A stretch of 8,487 bases of DNA from CAYTGR01 sp964437445 (GTDB lineage: Bacteria; Chloroflexota; Anaerolineae; B4-G1; SLSP01). The stretch is from NCBI GenBank assembly GCA_964437445.1, contig CAYTGR010000101.1:1-8487 (forward strand), written 5' to 3'. Of this stretch, positions 1 to 8,286 are shown piece by piece. Every line of letters starts with the position of its first letter. Positions within the stretch are counted from its first letter, which is position 1. A model generated the notes under the pieces. The model made no database searches. It was given only the letters and a program-made list of their open reading frames with translations, and was not told the origin of the DNA. A program made the position numbers and the translations under genes.

Positions 1-816
1 CGGACATTCCGCCGCCACCACCGAACCCGATTCGTGGCTGCCGTAGCGATCCGAAACCGGGCACTGGAAGGCGCGCTGGATCAACTCCCGCTCCTGAGGC
101 CAGAGGTTCATCGCGGTGGTTTCCACCACCTTGGGGCGGATTTCGGTGATCTGCTGCTTGAGCAGGTAGCGCGCCAGCAGGACGATGACATTGGTGTAAC
201 CGGCCACCAGCTCCGGCCGCCAGCGGCGCAACTCGGCCACAAAAGCCTGAAGGCGCTCCGGCGTGGGCCGGAAGCCATCCAGCCAGCGCTCCTGTTTAAG
301 CCGCTGTTGAAGCTGTTGCCAGACCGTCTGCGGCAGTTCCGAGCGGCGTCCCCAAACCCAGGCCACTTTATCGCCGAATTCCCAGCCAAACCAGCGGCGC
401 GAGCGGGCAAAGGCGGCCACATTCGCCGCCTGATACAACCCGTCGTGATAGGTAACGAACGGCTCTCCGGTTGAACCGCTGGTCACGACCCGCTGCAAGC
501 GGGAGCGTTCCACATTGTCGGCGATCAGCTGGTCGCTGTGCTGCCGGACCTCTGCTTTGGTCAAGAGGGGCAATTGCTCAAAATCGGCCGGCGTCTGGAT
601 ATCACGGGGGGTCAGCCCCAGCGCCGTCCACTGCTGCCGGTAGTAGGGGACATGCTGATAGGCCTGTTCCAGGAGCGCCTGGAGCTTACGCCACGCCACC
701 GCCTGGAGCTCGGCGCGGCTCAACCACTGATCGCGCTCCAGTTCGGCTTCCATCGCCCGCAAGTACGGCCAATGCGGTTGCCAACGTCGCAAGAAATGAT
801 AAAAGTAGTTTGCCAC
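1..816 (-). CDS. CapK / phenylacetate-CoA ligase family adenylate-forming enzyme (partial, C-terminus off the left edge)
   Basis: The 272 visible residues belong to the AMP-forming ligase superfamily, subgroup phenylacetate-CoA ligase/CapK. These enzymes activate a carboxylate as an acyl-adenylate and usually pass it to CoA or another acceptor in the cytoplasm. The N-terminal part has the family pattern of a QWLSRAEL stretch (about residues 30-37), then a VPYYR motif (56-60) and LPLLTKAEV (82-90). The phosphate-binding motif TSGSTGEP lies at 112-119. A Y-G-x-x-E nucleotide motif (YGSHE) is at 258-262. Family members are roughly 430-460 aa, so about 170 residues are missing, including the C-terminal lid. 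I chose the GTG at 816, which gives an N-terminus fitting the family. A TTG overlapping the upstream stop (TTGA) and an internal ATG at residue 22 are alternatives. A purine-rich GGAGGGGGG run lies further upstream than is ideal. It follows the membrane-protein gene by 23 nt, suggesting co-transcription. The substrate cannot be read from the sequence. CapK relatives occur in capsule and polysaccharide clusters. Confidence 0.85.
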   Translation of the reverse strand, partial: MANYFYHFLRRWQPHWPYLRAMEAELERDQWLSRAELQAVAWRKLQALLEQAYQHVPYYRQQWTALGLTPRDIQTPADFEQLPLLTKAEVRQHSDQLIADNVERSRLQRVVTSGSTGEPFVTYHDGLYQAANVAAFARSRRWFGWEFGDKVAWVWGRRSELPQTVWQQLQQRLKQERWLDGFRPTPERLQAFVAELRRWRPELVAGYTNVIVLLARYLLKQQITEIRPKVVETTAMNLWPQERELIQRAFQCPVSDRYGSHESGSVVAAECP

Positions 817-839
817 TTCCGGGGAGTTCCCCCCTCCAG

Positions 840-1553
840 TCAAAACTTAACCTTCCGCCCGGCCTGCTCAAAATGGGCCAGCACCCTCTCGGCCTCAGCC
901 TCCTGCCCCGGCGGAATGGGCACGTTGATCGTCGTGCGCTGCCGCCCTGTCCGTGCCGGATAGCTGACCTCAAACACCAGCAACGGCGGGTCCTCTTGCG
1001 GACAGAGTTCCACCCCCTCCAACCGTCCGCCCAGGCGGTCCCACGGCATGAAAGCACCGTTCATGTCAATGCCATCGGCGGCGATAGTCACATTGCCCAG
1101 GCGCTTCAAGTTGCGCCGGTAGTTCAGCCGGGGCAGGATGAAGGCAAAGAAGGCCAGCAACGCGATCACCGCCGCCCCTATCCCCGCCATCCAGCCGGCG
1201 ACCTCGGAATCCAATATGCCGCAGCCGCCGAAAGTCACCACCAACAGGGCGGTGGTGATCCAGAATAAGCGTCGCTTATCCGCTTGCTCTCGCTGGAATT
1301 CGGCTCCGGCGTAACGCCGCCACGTCTCTGGATCGTACTGCCAGCGGGCCAGCACATTCTGCCCGGCCAGCACCTGGCGCTGAGCGACCGCATACCGCCA
1401 GTAAATCATCGCCGTGACCAGACCGGTGATCAGCAGGAAAACGCCAAACGCGGCCAGCCCAAACCCGTAGGCCATCATATCTGCGCCGAGCAGTCCCGGC
1501 ACGACGATCAATGCCAGACCGAGTCCCAGCAGCACCAGACCCACAATCACACC
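840..1553 (-). CDS. Four-helix membrane protein with a C-terminal soluble domain, N-terminus lost in the assembly gap
   Basis: I do not recognise a named family. The 237 visible residues start inside a hydrophobic helix (about 1-24, GVIVGLVLLGLGL...). A second helix follows (26-52). A charged, Arg-rich loop with YDPETWRRYAGAEF comes next. Two closely spaced helices (about 95-114 and 118-140) end in a basic, positive-inside LPRLNYRRNLKRLG stretch. The last ~90 residues are soluble and probably beta-rich. They contain GNVTIAADGIDMNG, MPWDRLG and IPIPPGQEAEAERVLAHF, a layout reminiscent of small bacterial PH-like domains attached to membrane anchors. That resemblance is by eye only. The protein ends KVKF with TGA at 842-840, 23 nt before the GTG of the CapK-like gene, so the two are probably co-transcribed. 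The frame can be read through the Ns to a far ATG inside the phosphorylase region, but this is an artefact. The real start lies in the unsequenced gap. Confidence 0.7.
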   Translation of the reverse strand, partial: GVIVGLVLLGLGLALIVVPGLLGADMMAYGFGLAAFGVFLLITGLVTAMIYWRYAVAQRQVLAGQNVLARWQYDPETWRRYAGAEFQREQADKRRLFWITTALLVVTFGGCGILDSEVAGWMAGIGAAVIALLAFFAFILPRLNYRRNLKRLGNVTIAADGIDMNGAFMPWDRLGGRLEGVELCPQEDPPLLVFEVSYPARTGRQRTTINVPIPPGQEAEAERVLAHFEQAGRKVKF

Positions 1554-1653
1554 NNNNNNNNNNNNNNNNNNNNNNNNNNNNNNNNNNNNNNNNNNNNNNN
1601 NNNNNNNNNNNNNNNNNNNNNNNNNNNNNNNNNNNNNNNNNNNNNNNNNNNNN
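1554..1653. other. Assembly gap (100 Ns)
   Basis: Exactly 100 consecutive Ns, the usual placeholder for a scaffold join of unknown size. On its right a phosphorylase frame enters it without a stop. On its left a membrane-protein frame emerges without a start. The missing DNA must therefore hold at least the phosphorylase stop codon and the membrane-protein start. It could be much longer than 100 bases and hold further genes. Confidence 0.97.
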
Positions 1654-4378
1654 CCGGCTCCAGCTGCACATCCAGGTGATGCACCGACGGCTCCGTCAAC
1701 GCCAGCAGCTCCGCGCGAGCGATGCGGGCCCTGCGCCCTGACCCGGTAAAGGATACGGGGGTACCATCCACGGTGATTTCTCGGATGCCATAGCTGTCCC
1801 AATCCAGGTCGGCGGGGTTGTGATAGGTGATCCGCAGGCGCCGCCCGGCAAAGACCGTGGTGACACTGGCCTGGCCTTCCGCGTCAAATTGTTCGCGGAC
1901 CAGTTTCGGCTCCAGCACCAGCGCGCCCAACTCCCCCTTGACGCCAAACGCCTGGGTCAACAGCGTGAGCAGATACCAGCTCGCCGCGCCGGTCAGGTAG
2001 GGATAGAGCCCCCGCCCCTGGTTGTTGACATATTCCGGCAGGCCAGGATACATCCGGCTGATGGCAAAGTCCTGGCAGTGCTGGTAGAGCAGCGTCAGCG
2101 CGCGGTAGCCGGCGCGGACGAAGCCGCGTCGGTAGAGCGCGTTGGCGTACATCACGGCCATATGGCTGAACATCGCGCCGTTTTCTTTCTCGCCAAAGGC
2201 AAAGCCAAAGCAACGTCCCAGATTCAGGCAGACTTCGCCGAAATCGGTGTTGAGCCGGTAACCGCCCACCGTGGGATCAAAGAGATAGTGCTCCACGGCC
2301 CGCACCAGCTCTGGCGCCTGCTCATCGGTGGCGATGCCGCCCATCAGCGTGAAGACCTGCCCCGTCAGCGTCATCCGCACGCCGAGGGGATGGTCGCCCT
2401 CCACCCGCTGCCCGTCGTTATCGTAGTAGCCGTTGAACCAGCCGTAACCCTCCCGATTGCGCAGCCACTCCTGCGCGCGGAGGTGGCCGTAGAGCCAATC
2501 CGCTTTGGCCGCCAGGTCGCGCGCCAGGTCCTGGAGCGCCAGCGGCATCTTGCAGCCGCTCGGAGCAGGCTGGCAGGCGGCAAAGTAGGTTTGCAGCCGT
2601 TCCTGTTTGGCGGTGGCCGAATCATAATCCAGGGGCGCGGTCAGGGTATCCAACAACAGCTCCAGCTCACGGGCCAGCTCCACCTGGCTGATGCCCAACG
2701 CGGTCAGTTCCAGCACCAGCCGGCTCAGGTCGCGGAGGTTGCTGGCGTAAAGCGCCGTGAAGGCCACGCTCTCGCCGCGCGCGGCGGCCATATCCAGGCC
2801 GTCGTTCCAATCGGCCCCCTCCAGTTTGAAGTTGTTGCCCGCCGCCCCCACGTTGAAAAAGGCCACGAGGTGTTGCACCAGTAGATGTTCCAGGATGGTC
2901 CCTTCGTAAATCGCGCCATTGGCGGCGCGCAACCGGGTCCCCTGTTCCGGCTGCCAGGTCAGGTCACGGCCCTGGGCGCGGTGGATGAGGGCGTCCTGGA
3001 AATAGACCTGTGGTCGCAGCAGGAAGGCCAGATCGCCGGTCTGGTCAATGTAGAAGCGGGTCGTCAGGTAGGGCCAGGCCCCGTGGTCCATCCAGACGCG
3101 GGGGATGTTGTTGCGGTCGGCCTTGAATTCGCCGGGGCGCGCGCCGATGATGGTCGCATTGCTGCCATCTATGCGGACGCCGGCATAGTAGCTCGCCAGG
3201 AGCTCGCCCACCTGGTCCGGTTCCAGCAGCAGGAGCGCGAGGCTATCCTGCCAGAGATCGCGCCAGCCGCGCCCGCCGCGCCCGTAATCGTGGTAGGGCA
3301 GGAAGGAGTTGCCAAAGAGCCGCCGCAGCACTGGCTGGACGGCCACCCATTTCAGCCAGCAGTCGTAGCGCGGGTCGGCGGTCTGAAAGGTAAGCCGGTC
3401 GCTCAGCGCCTGCCAGTGCGCCCGCGTCGCAGCGAGGTGGGCGGCAAAGCGGTCGGCGCTGCCGTAGGCGGCGATCAGCGCCGCGCTCTCTTTTTCCTGC
3501 GGGATGACCGCCAGCACCAGCACGTAGGTGCGGGATTGCCCCGGTTGTAGCTGGCAATCGGCGAAGCGCAACGCGCCGATGGCTTCCTGCCCCGCGAAGG
3601 TCACGCCGGCGGGATAGCCGCTGCTGCCGGGGCGGACGACCGCCTCAGGCCAGTCTAACGTGCCGCCCTCGCCGATGAACCCGGCCACGGTGGGGAAAAA
3701 GCCAATGGGCGCAGCACCACCGGCCTCAAAGCCGAGCACGCCATAGGTGATCGTGTTCGGTTGGTGGCCGCGCTCGTCAAACGAGAGCGTGGGGCGGACT
3801 AGAACGCCGTGCGGGTGCGTCTGAATCCGGTGCAGGAGCGCGGTAACGTGGCGGTGGTCGCGCAGGTTGTCGGCGGAGCGCCCGTAGAGCGGGATCGCGG
3901 CGGTGGGCGTGAGCGTGAGCGTCCGGTCAGAGAGGTTGGTCAGCGTGACCTGCATCAATTCCACGGTATCGTCGGTGGGCGGCACCAGGTTGGTCACTTC
4001 CGCGCGCAAGCCGAGCACCGGGTTGACGCGCGCCACTTTGTGCCAGAGCAGCCCGGCTTCCAGCGTGACCTGCTCGCGGCCCTCCAGGCGGGCGGCGATT
4101 TGCGGCGCGGAGTTGCCTGTGGCAGACCAGGCGGTCTGACCGTCTACCAGCACCCAGAAGTTTCGCGCGGCCCGCGAGGTGTGCAGGTCCTCCACCGAGA
4201 CCGGCGGCAGCAGGAAGGTGTGCTGGCCGGTTTTGCTGTCGCCGTGCAAGGTCGGCGTGATGCAAGACATCAGCCCGGCCGCGTTGACCAGCGGGAAGTA
4301 GAGAGAGCTGGTCTGCTGCGGGTTTTCCAGGCGAAAGGCGCCGGTGTCGTCAATAAAATGCCAATCTAAATGGGTCAT
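1654..4378 (-). CDS. GH94 glycoside phosphorylase, cellobiose/laminaribiose phosphorylase group (C-terminus lost in gap)
   Basis: The protein is an inverting disaccharide/oligosaccharide phosphorylase. It uses inorganic phosphate to split a beta-glucoside, giving alpha-glucose 1-phosphate plus a shortened acceptor, in the cytoplasm. No signal peptide or membrane segment is seen. The N-terminal beta-sandwich (about 1-310) carries FPLVNAAGLMSCITP, PVSVEDLHTSRAARNFW and IPLYGRSADNLRDHRHVT. The (alpha/alpha)6 barrel (about 330-810) carries DYGRGGRGWRDLWQD (364-378), the catalytic-loop motif GADWNDGLD (521-529) with D526 as the expected general acid, and GFAFGEKENGAMFSHM (725-740). A C-terminal beta domain follows to residue 908, where the gap begins. 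Little is probably missing, since relatives are about 800-980 aa. The ATG at 4378 has a good ribosome site, GAGG 5 nt upstream (4381-4387 region). The gene is 112 bp downstream of the cupin, with no clear terminator between them. The group assignment is confident. Specificity (laminaribiose, cellobiose or other) is not readable, though the GH16 gene upstream favours a beta-1,3-glucan product. Confidence 0.88.
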
Positions 4379-4490
4379 AGTTTCCTCAAGATTAAATCAG
4401 AACCTGAGCAAGCGACGGAAATCCAACCGCAAGGGCGCAAAGAAAACTATTAAGGGTCGTTGGCTGGCATTGGATACCGACAAAACCTGC

Positions 4491-4949
4491 TTACGCCTCC
4501 GAGGGTGATTCTACCGGCCACAATGTATGTGTCAGCCGCACAATCTCTGCGCGCTGGGATGGCGAGAGCGGCGCAACCGCTGAGTTAGCGGCGGTGGTGT
4601 CGGCGTTTTCCACGATTAACACGGTCGCTTCGGCGCTCAAGGTATGGGTGTGCCACACGTTGTGTTTGATGTTATAGAGCTTCAGCGGTTCCATATCCAG
4701 CGCATAAATGGCGGTTACGGAGTCTGCGCCTTCCCCTAAGAAAAGAATGCACCGCCCGGCAAGCAGCACAAACACCTCATCGGTCTCATGATGGCGCTGC
4801 ATAGAGGTCAGATTTTCCGGCCACAGCTCATCAATCGCGCGCAATACGGCCACCCGCCACGCGTCAAAATCCACGAGAGGCTGGTACCCCGGGCCGGTAT
4901 AGCTGCCAATTTCCACCAGAGTTTCGGGAATAGTTATCGTCAGGTTCAT
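4491..4949 (-). CDS. Single-domain cupin protein between two phosphorylases
   Basis: A 152-aa cytoplasmic protein with one cupin barrel. Cupin motif 1 is QRHHETDEVFVLLAG (51-65). By spacing, H53 and E58 are the canonical metal ligands, with Q51 where the first histidine normally sits. Motif 2 is YNIKHNVWHTHTLS (92-105), with H100 as the likely third ligand. VLIVEN (110-115) ends the barrel. Cupins of this form include sugar isomerases, epimerases, dioxygenases and plain sugar-binding or sensor proteins, and the sequence does not decide between these. The chosen ATG at 4949 lies 2 nt after the stop of the upstream phosphorylase and has an AGGA-type site within that gene's last codons, so translation is probably coupled. 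A longer frame reaching an ATG at 5141 overlaps the phosphorylase in another frame, and its first 64 residues are an Arg/Pro-rich shadow, so I rejected it. The stop is TAA at 4493-4491. The placement suggests a job in beta-glucoside or glucose-phosphate handling, which is inference. Confidence 0.85.
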   Translation of the reverse strand: MNLTITIPETLVEIGSYTGPGYQPLVDFDAWRVAVLRAIDELWPENLTSMQRHHETDEVFVLLAGRCILFLGEGADSVTAIYALDMEPLKLYNIKHNVWHTHTLSAEATVLIVENADTTAANSAVAPLSPSQRAEIVRLTHTLWPVESPSEA

Positions 4950-4951
4950 GG

Positions 4952-7900
4952 TCAATTTCCTGTTCCCAGCACCACCTGGATGGCGGGGATTTCCCCGGCG
5001 CGCACGAGGGCGGCGTAGGGCGCGCCGATGACCTCCCCGGCGAGCTCTACTGTCTGACCAGCGCGCAGGTGCAGGATGATTTTGCGGACGTGGAGGCCAG
5101 GCGTATCCAACCGTTCCAGGTTGTGATAGGTGACCGCACAATGGCCAAGGAAGGTAAAGGTAAGGGTGCGCTCCATGCTGAATAACCAGCCGGGCAGCGT
5201 CGGTTGGAATCGCAGGCAGAGCTCGCCGTCGCGCAGGAAGAAGGGACGGCGACCGGCCATCATCACGTGCCAGATGTTGAGGAACTCGGCAGTCGCACCG
5301 GTGAAGCGGGCGACAAAGCCCGCGCCGTGCAGGGAGGTATCGGGGTGCGCGCTGCTGACCAGAAACGAACAGTTCTCCAGGTGGCTGCGCCCGTAGCGGT
5401 GCGGATCCTGGAAGGGGATCAATACACGCTTGAAGTCCTCCAGAAATTCGGTGGTGAGACCGGCTTTCAAGACTTCCAACAGGTACTTGTATTCCATGTG
5501 AAGCCAGATGGATTCATTCTCCAGCCAGCCCGGGGTGAAGGCGCGGGCACGCCCGATTTCGTGCGGCTGCGCGGTCAGCGGCGCGTTGACCCGGTACATA
5601 GCGAGGGGACGGTCGTAGAGCGCGCTCTCCCGGACGCGGGCGTAGAGCTGGCGTGCGCCGGCGACATCCGGCGCGAGTTTGAGCGCGTGGACCGGCCCTT
5701 CCAGGTAAGGGGGCAGCACCACCGGCTCAAAACGCTTCGCGGTCACCCAGGTCTGCCCTGATTCTTCGGCCAGAAGGGCGTAATCGGTGACGGTGTAGGC
5801 GAAGTAGGTCGGCGGGAGGCCATCGTTGAGGGCGATGGCGCGTTGCAAGCCCGCCTCCACTTTGGCGAGCAACGCCCGCAGCGGGGGTAACAGCTCGGCG
5901 GCAGTGAAGGCGCGCTCCGGCCCGGCGAAACCCAGCCGTGTCTCCGCGCGGAAGTCCTCACGGGCCGTCGCTACCGCGTCCCAATAGGTGAAGTCGCGGT
6001 CGGCGTTCGCGGAGGCTGCCCACGCTGCCAGTGCGCCCAGCACACGCTGCAACAGGCCATCGTATTCAACCGGCAGGGAGAGCGTCGCGTCGACGGTCTC
6101 GGACAAGGCTTCAATCAGGAAGGTCAGGAGTCGCGCCAGCTCAAAGGTCTCCGGCAGTGAGGAGCCGAACAGTCCCGGCAGGCCGTTGAGCGCGTCGCAC
6201 CAGCTCGGTTTGCCGGCCTCCATCTCCATGCCCATCCCCCAGGGATCTAAGGTGGCAAACTTGATGAGCGCCAGCGCGAGGAGTTTGCCCGCCACCGTCG
6301 TCCGGTAAATCGCGCCCTGGCCGTGCGCCGTGCGCATCAAGTTGGGGGCCTCCGTCCGCGCGGCGATGAGCGCCGCTTTCTCAGCGTCCTCCACCACCGC
6401 GCCGTACTGGCGCACCTGGCCGTTCACCAGGCGATATTTCCGCGCGCGCGGCTGCACCACGGCAGGACTGTCAAAGAACGGGACCTCCGGCCGGCCGAAG
6501 AGCAGGTCGGCTTTTTGGTCAGGGAAAATGGTGAGATAGGTTTCCAGCAGGTCCAGGTTGTAGAACCAGTGGTCGGTCCAATAGCCCTCGCCGAAGTTGG
6601 CGGCGAAGTGCTGTTCCGCGTGCGCCAGCGTCACAGCGACGAATTCCTCCACCGGCACAGCCAGGCTGAGTTCCCGCTCACCGATGACTTTAAGCAGCTG
6701 GCCGGGCGTGAAGGGTTGCGCCAGGAGCGGCGCGAGCGCGTCTGGTGGGGAGACCAGCGCGAGAATCTCCGCGCGGTGTTCCGGCGGCACAGTGAAACGG
6801 ACGCCGTTCACCACGAGTGGGTTGTAGCCATCGGCCTGGATCAGCCCCAGGAAGCTCAAGACGTTGAAAGCGCCTACCCGCGGATTGAAGAGGATATCAC
6901 AGCGACGGTTCTGGTTCACATCGCGGTAGTTGCCGTTCCCCTGCGAATAAAACTCCGGCGCGAGGTAGAAAGCGTTGTAATCGCGCTCCAGATCACCGTG
7001 TTTGCGGGAGTAGATGTGGTAGACAAATGGCTTCTCGGCGTCGCCGAGGAAGAGCGGCCAGCCGCCGCGCAGGACGTTATCCAGGAAGGTCTGGCGGCAA
7101 TAAGCGTCAAAGGGCGGGGAGCCGGTTTGCGTCGCCACGGTGTCGGTCAGGCGTTGCGCCAGGGCGTGGGCTTCGGCGCGCTTTGCGGCGAGAAAAGTCG
7201 CCTGCGCCAGGCGCGGTTGCTGGCGGTTGAGTTGCGCCAGCGTGGGCGCGTGCCCGACGATGGCATAGAGCGTTAGAGATTCGCCGGGGGCCAGCGTGTG
7301 GCTCAGGCCGAAGAAGCCGCAGGGCGTTTTCCCGGTGGTGATTTGCCGCTCCGCCAGGAGCACGGCAAGCGGCTCCCGCCGGAAGCGGTCGGGCGCGTTC
7401 AGCGCGGTGTTCTGCCCGAAGACCAACGCGGGGTCTACCAGCGCCGGGAGCAACCGTGAGGCTGTCCCGGCGCTCACAAAGGCGAGGTAGAAGTGGCCGG
7501 CCTGGATGGCGCCGACCTCGGCGGTATCGGCGGCGCTGGCCTGGAGGCGGTAGAACGGGACGCCCTGTTCCAGGTTGTCCACTTGCATCCAGGCTTCCAG
7601 GGTGCGGCTGATTTCTTTCAACTGCCAGTTATCCACGCCGTAGGGGACGATCTGCGGGAGGCCGTCCAGTATTTCCAGCGCCAGGGGGGCCGCGCCAACG
7701 TTGGTGAGCGTCACCTGGCGCACCAGCCCGGCGAGGGGCTCGCCCGGCAGCGTGAAGTAGAGGACGCCGGTCTGGAGGCCATGCGCGGCGCTGATGGTCT
7801 GCAATTCCAGTTCGTTCATCCCCACCAACATCCGGGCTGCGTCGTCAGGCTGCCAGGGCGAAAAAGGCTCGTACAGGGTGGAACCGGCGGCGTGCTGCAC

Positions 7901-8155
7901 TTTGATGAATGTGCGGAAGCCGGTCCAGGGGGTGGCCTGATACGCTTTGTTCGCCGGTTGGAACTCCAGGATGGGGCAATCCTTGCTGGCAACGCCCAGG
8001 CTGGCAATCGCCTGCCCCCGGTTCACGTAGAAAACCCAGAGCGGCGTGCCCAATGGCCCGGCAATCCCCGGCAGGAAACTGGCGAAGGGACGCAAACGGG
8101 CGTAGTCTTCAATGACAAAGCGGTTGGCAGCGTCCACGTAATAGTTCTCGGTCAT
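4952..8155 (-). CDS. GH94-type phosphorylase resembling 1,2-beta-oligoglucan (sophorose-type) phosphorylase
   Basis: The 1067-aa protein matches, by recalled family motifs and by length (~1100 aa), the long GH94 enzymes typified by Listeria Lin0196. These split beta-1,2-linked gluco-oligosaccharides with phosphate to give alpha-glucose 1-phosphate. The N-terminal region carries RFVIEDYARLRPFASFLPGI (12-31), WVFYVNRGQAIASLG (40-54), ILEFQPANKAYQ (62-73) and GFRTFIK (79-85). The barrel region carries YSRKHGDLERDYN (382-394), GNGNYRDVNQNRR (406-418), GEGYWTDHWFYNLDLL (522-537) and the catalytic-loop stretch GMEMEAGKPSWCDALNGLPG (642-661), with D654 as the expected general acid. Near the C-terminus are WLHMEYKYLLE (884-894) and YGRSHLENCSFLVSS (921-935). 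No signal peptide is seen, so it is cytoplasmic. Start: an in-frame ATG at 8239 would add 28 residues encoded by repeat DNA, and I reject it. ATG 8155 is used for numbering. The GTG at 8161 is better spaced from GAGGAG and is a real alternative. The stop TGA (4954-4952) is 2 nt before the cupin ATG. Exact specificity is unproven. Confidence 0.88.
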   Translation of the reverse strand: MTENYYVDAANRFVIEDYARLRPFASFLPGIAGPLGTPLWVFYVNRGQAIASLGVASKDCPILEFQPANKAYQATPWTGFRTFIKVQHAAGSTLYEPFSPWQPDDAARMLVGMNELELQTISAAHGLQTGVLYFTLPGEPLAGLVRQVTLTNVGAAPLALEILDGLPQIVPYGVDNWQLKEISRTLEAWMQVDNLEQGVPFYRLQASAADTAEVGAIQAGHFYLAFVSAGTASRLLPALVDPALVFGQNTALNAPDRFRREPLAVLLAERQITTGKTPCGFFGLSHTLAPGESLTLYAIVGHAPTLAQLNRQQPRLAQATFLAAKRAEAHALAQRLTDTVATQTGSPPFDAYCRQTFLDNVLRGGWPLFLGDAEKPFVYHIYSRKHGDLERDYNAFYLAPEFYSQGNGNYRDVNQNRRCDILFNPRVGAFNVLSFLGLIQADGYNPLVVNGVRFTVPPEHRAEILALVSPPDALAPLLAQPFTPGQLLKVIGERELSLAVPVEEFVAVTLAHAEQHFAANFGEGYWTDHWFYNLDLLETYLTIFPDQKADLLFGRPEVPFFDSPAVVQPRARKYRLVNGQVRQYGAVVEDAEKAALIAARTEAPNLMRTAHGQGAIYRTTVAGKLLALALIKFATLDPWGMGMEMEAGKPSWCDALNGLPGLFGSSLPETFELARLLTFLIEALSETVDATLSLPVEYDGLLQRVLGALAAWAASANADRDFTYWDAVATAREDFRAETRLGFAGPERAFTAAELLPPLRALLAKVEAGLQRAIALNDGLPPTYFAYTVTDYALLAEESGQTWVTAKRFEPVVLPPYLEGPVHALKLAPDVAGARQLYARVRESALYDRPLAMYRVNAPLTAQPHEIGRARAFTPGWLENESIWLHMEYKYLLEVLKAGLTTEFLEDFKRVLIPFQDPHRYGRSHLENCSFLVSSAHPDTSLHGAGFVARFTGATAEFLNIWHVMMAGRRPFFLRDGELCLRFQPTLPGWLFSMERTLTFTFLGHCAVTYHNLERLDTPGLHVRKIILHLRAGQTVELAGEVIGAPYAALVRAGEIPAIQVVLGTGN

Positions 8156-8167
8156 GCGCACCACGTG

Positions 8168-8173
8168 CTCCTC
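8168..8173 (-). promoter_or_regulatory. Ribosome binding site GAGGAG for the long phosphorylase
   Basis: On the minus strand GAGGAG is followed by CACGTG, then GTG CGC ATG. It lies 6 nt from the GTG at 8161 and 12 nt from the ATG at 8155. This favours a start at one of these codons over the distant ATG at 8239, which sits inside repeat DNA. Confidence 0.6.
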
Positions 8174-8193
8174 TGAGAATAGAAACCAGTTAA

Positions 8194-8253
8194 GGAGTGA
8201 GCAGAGAGCAGCAGGTAGCAGTTCCTGTTTCCTGTTCACCGCTCACGGCTCAC
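8194..8253. repeat. Degenerate 7-bp tandem repeat array with a mid-point reversal
   Basis: From 8196 the plus strand can be cut into eight heptads: AGTGAGC, AGAGAGC, AGCAGGT, AGCAGTT, CCTGTTT, CCTGTTC, ACCGCTC, ACGGCTC. The first two resemble the reverse complement of the last two, and the outermost GTGAGC (8197-8202) pairs perfectly with GCTCAC (8248-8253). The array can therefore fold into an imperfect hairpin about 20 bp upstream of the phosphorylase ribosome site. Similar drifting heptad repeats occur between genes in Chloroflexota and cyanobacteria, as recalled from general knowledge. Confidence 0.6.
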
Positions 8254-8286
8254 ATTTTCCTCCACCCGCAGGTGAACGCCTTCTGA

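Noticed and set aside
34..1268. Plus-strand frames at 34-474, 471-1268 and 538-963, and minus frames at 108-422 and 686-1057
   Set aside because: They overlap the CapK-like and membrane-protein genes in other frames and have Arg/Pro/Ser-rich compositions typical of off-frame translation of GC-rich DNA.
840..1802. Membrane-protein frame extended through the Ns to an ATG at 1802
   Set aside because: The portion before the gap is an off-frame translation of the phosphorylase C-terminal domain, and continuity across 100 placeholder Ns has no meaning.
1820..2884. 354-aa plus-strand frame opposite the second phosphorylase
   Set aside because: It is low-complexity and Gln/Arg/Ala/Val-rich with no family motif. 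The minus strand has clear GH94 motifs across the whole interval, so this is a GC-driven shadow.
4379..4490. Possible promoter or terminator between the cupin and the second phosphorylase
   Set aside because: I found no stable hairpin with a U-tract and no -35/-10 pair with acceptable spacing. Only the ribosome site near 4381-4387 is supported.
4950..5141. N-terminal 64-residue extension of the cupin
   Set aside because: It overlaps the phosphorylase coding region in another frame, is Arg/Pro-rich, and the ATG at 4949 has a ribosome site and gives a complete cupin.
6323..7276. 317-aa plus-strand frame opposite the long phosphorylase
   Set aside because: No recognisable domain. It lies fully antisense to conserved phosphorylase motifs. 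The 7493-8176 plus frame is the same kind of shadow.
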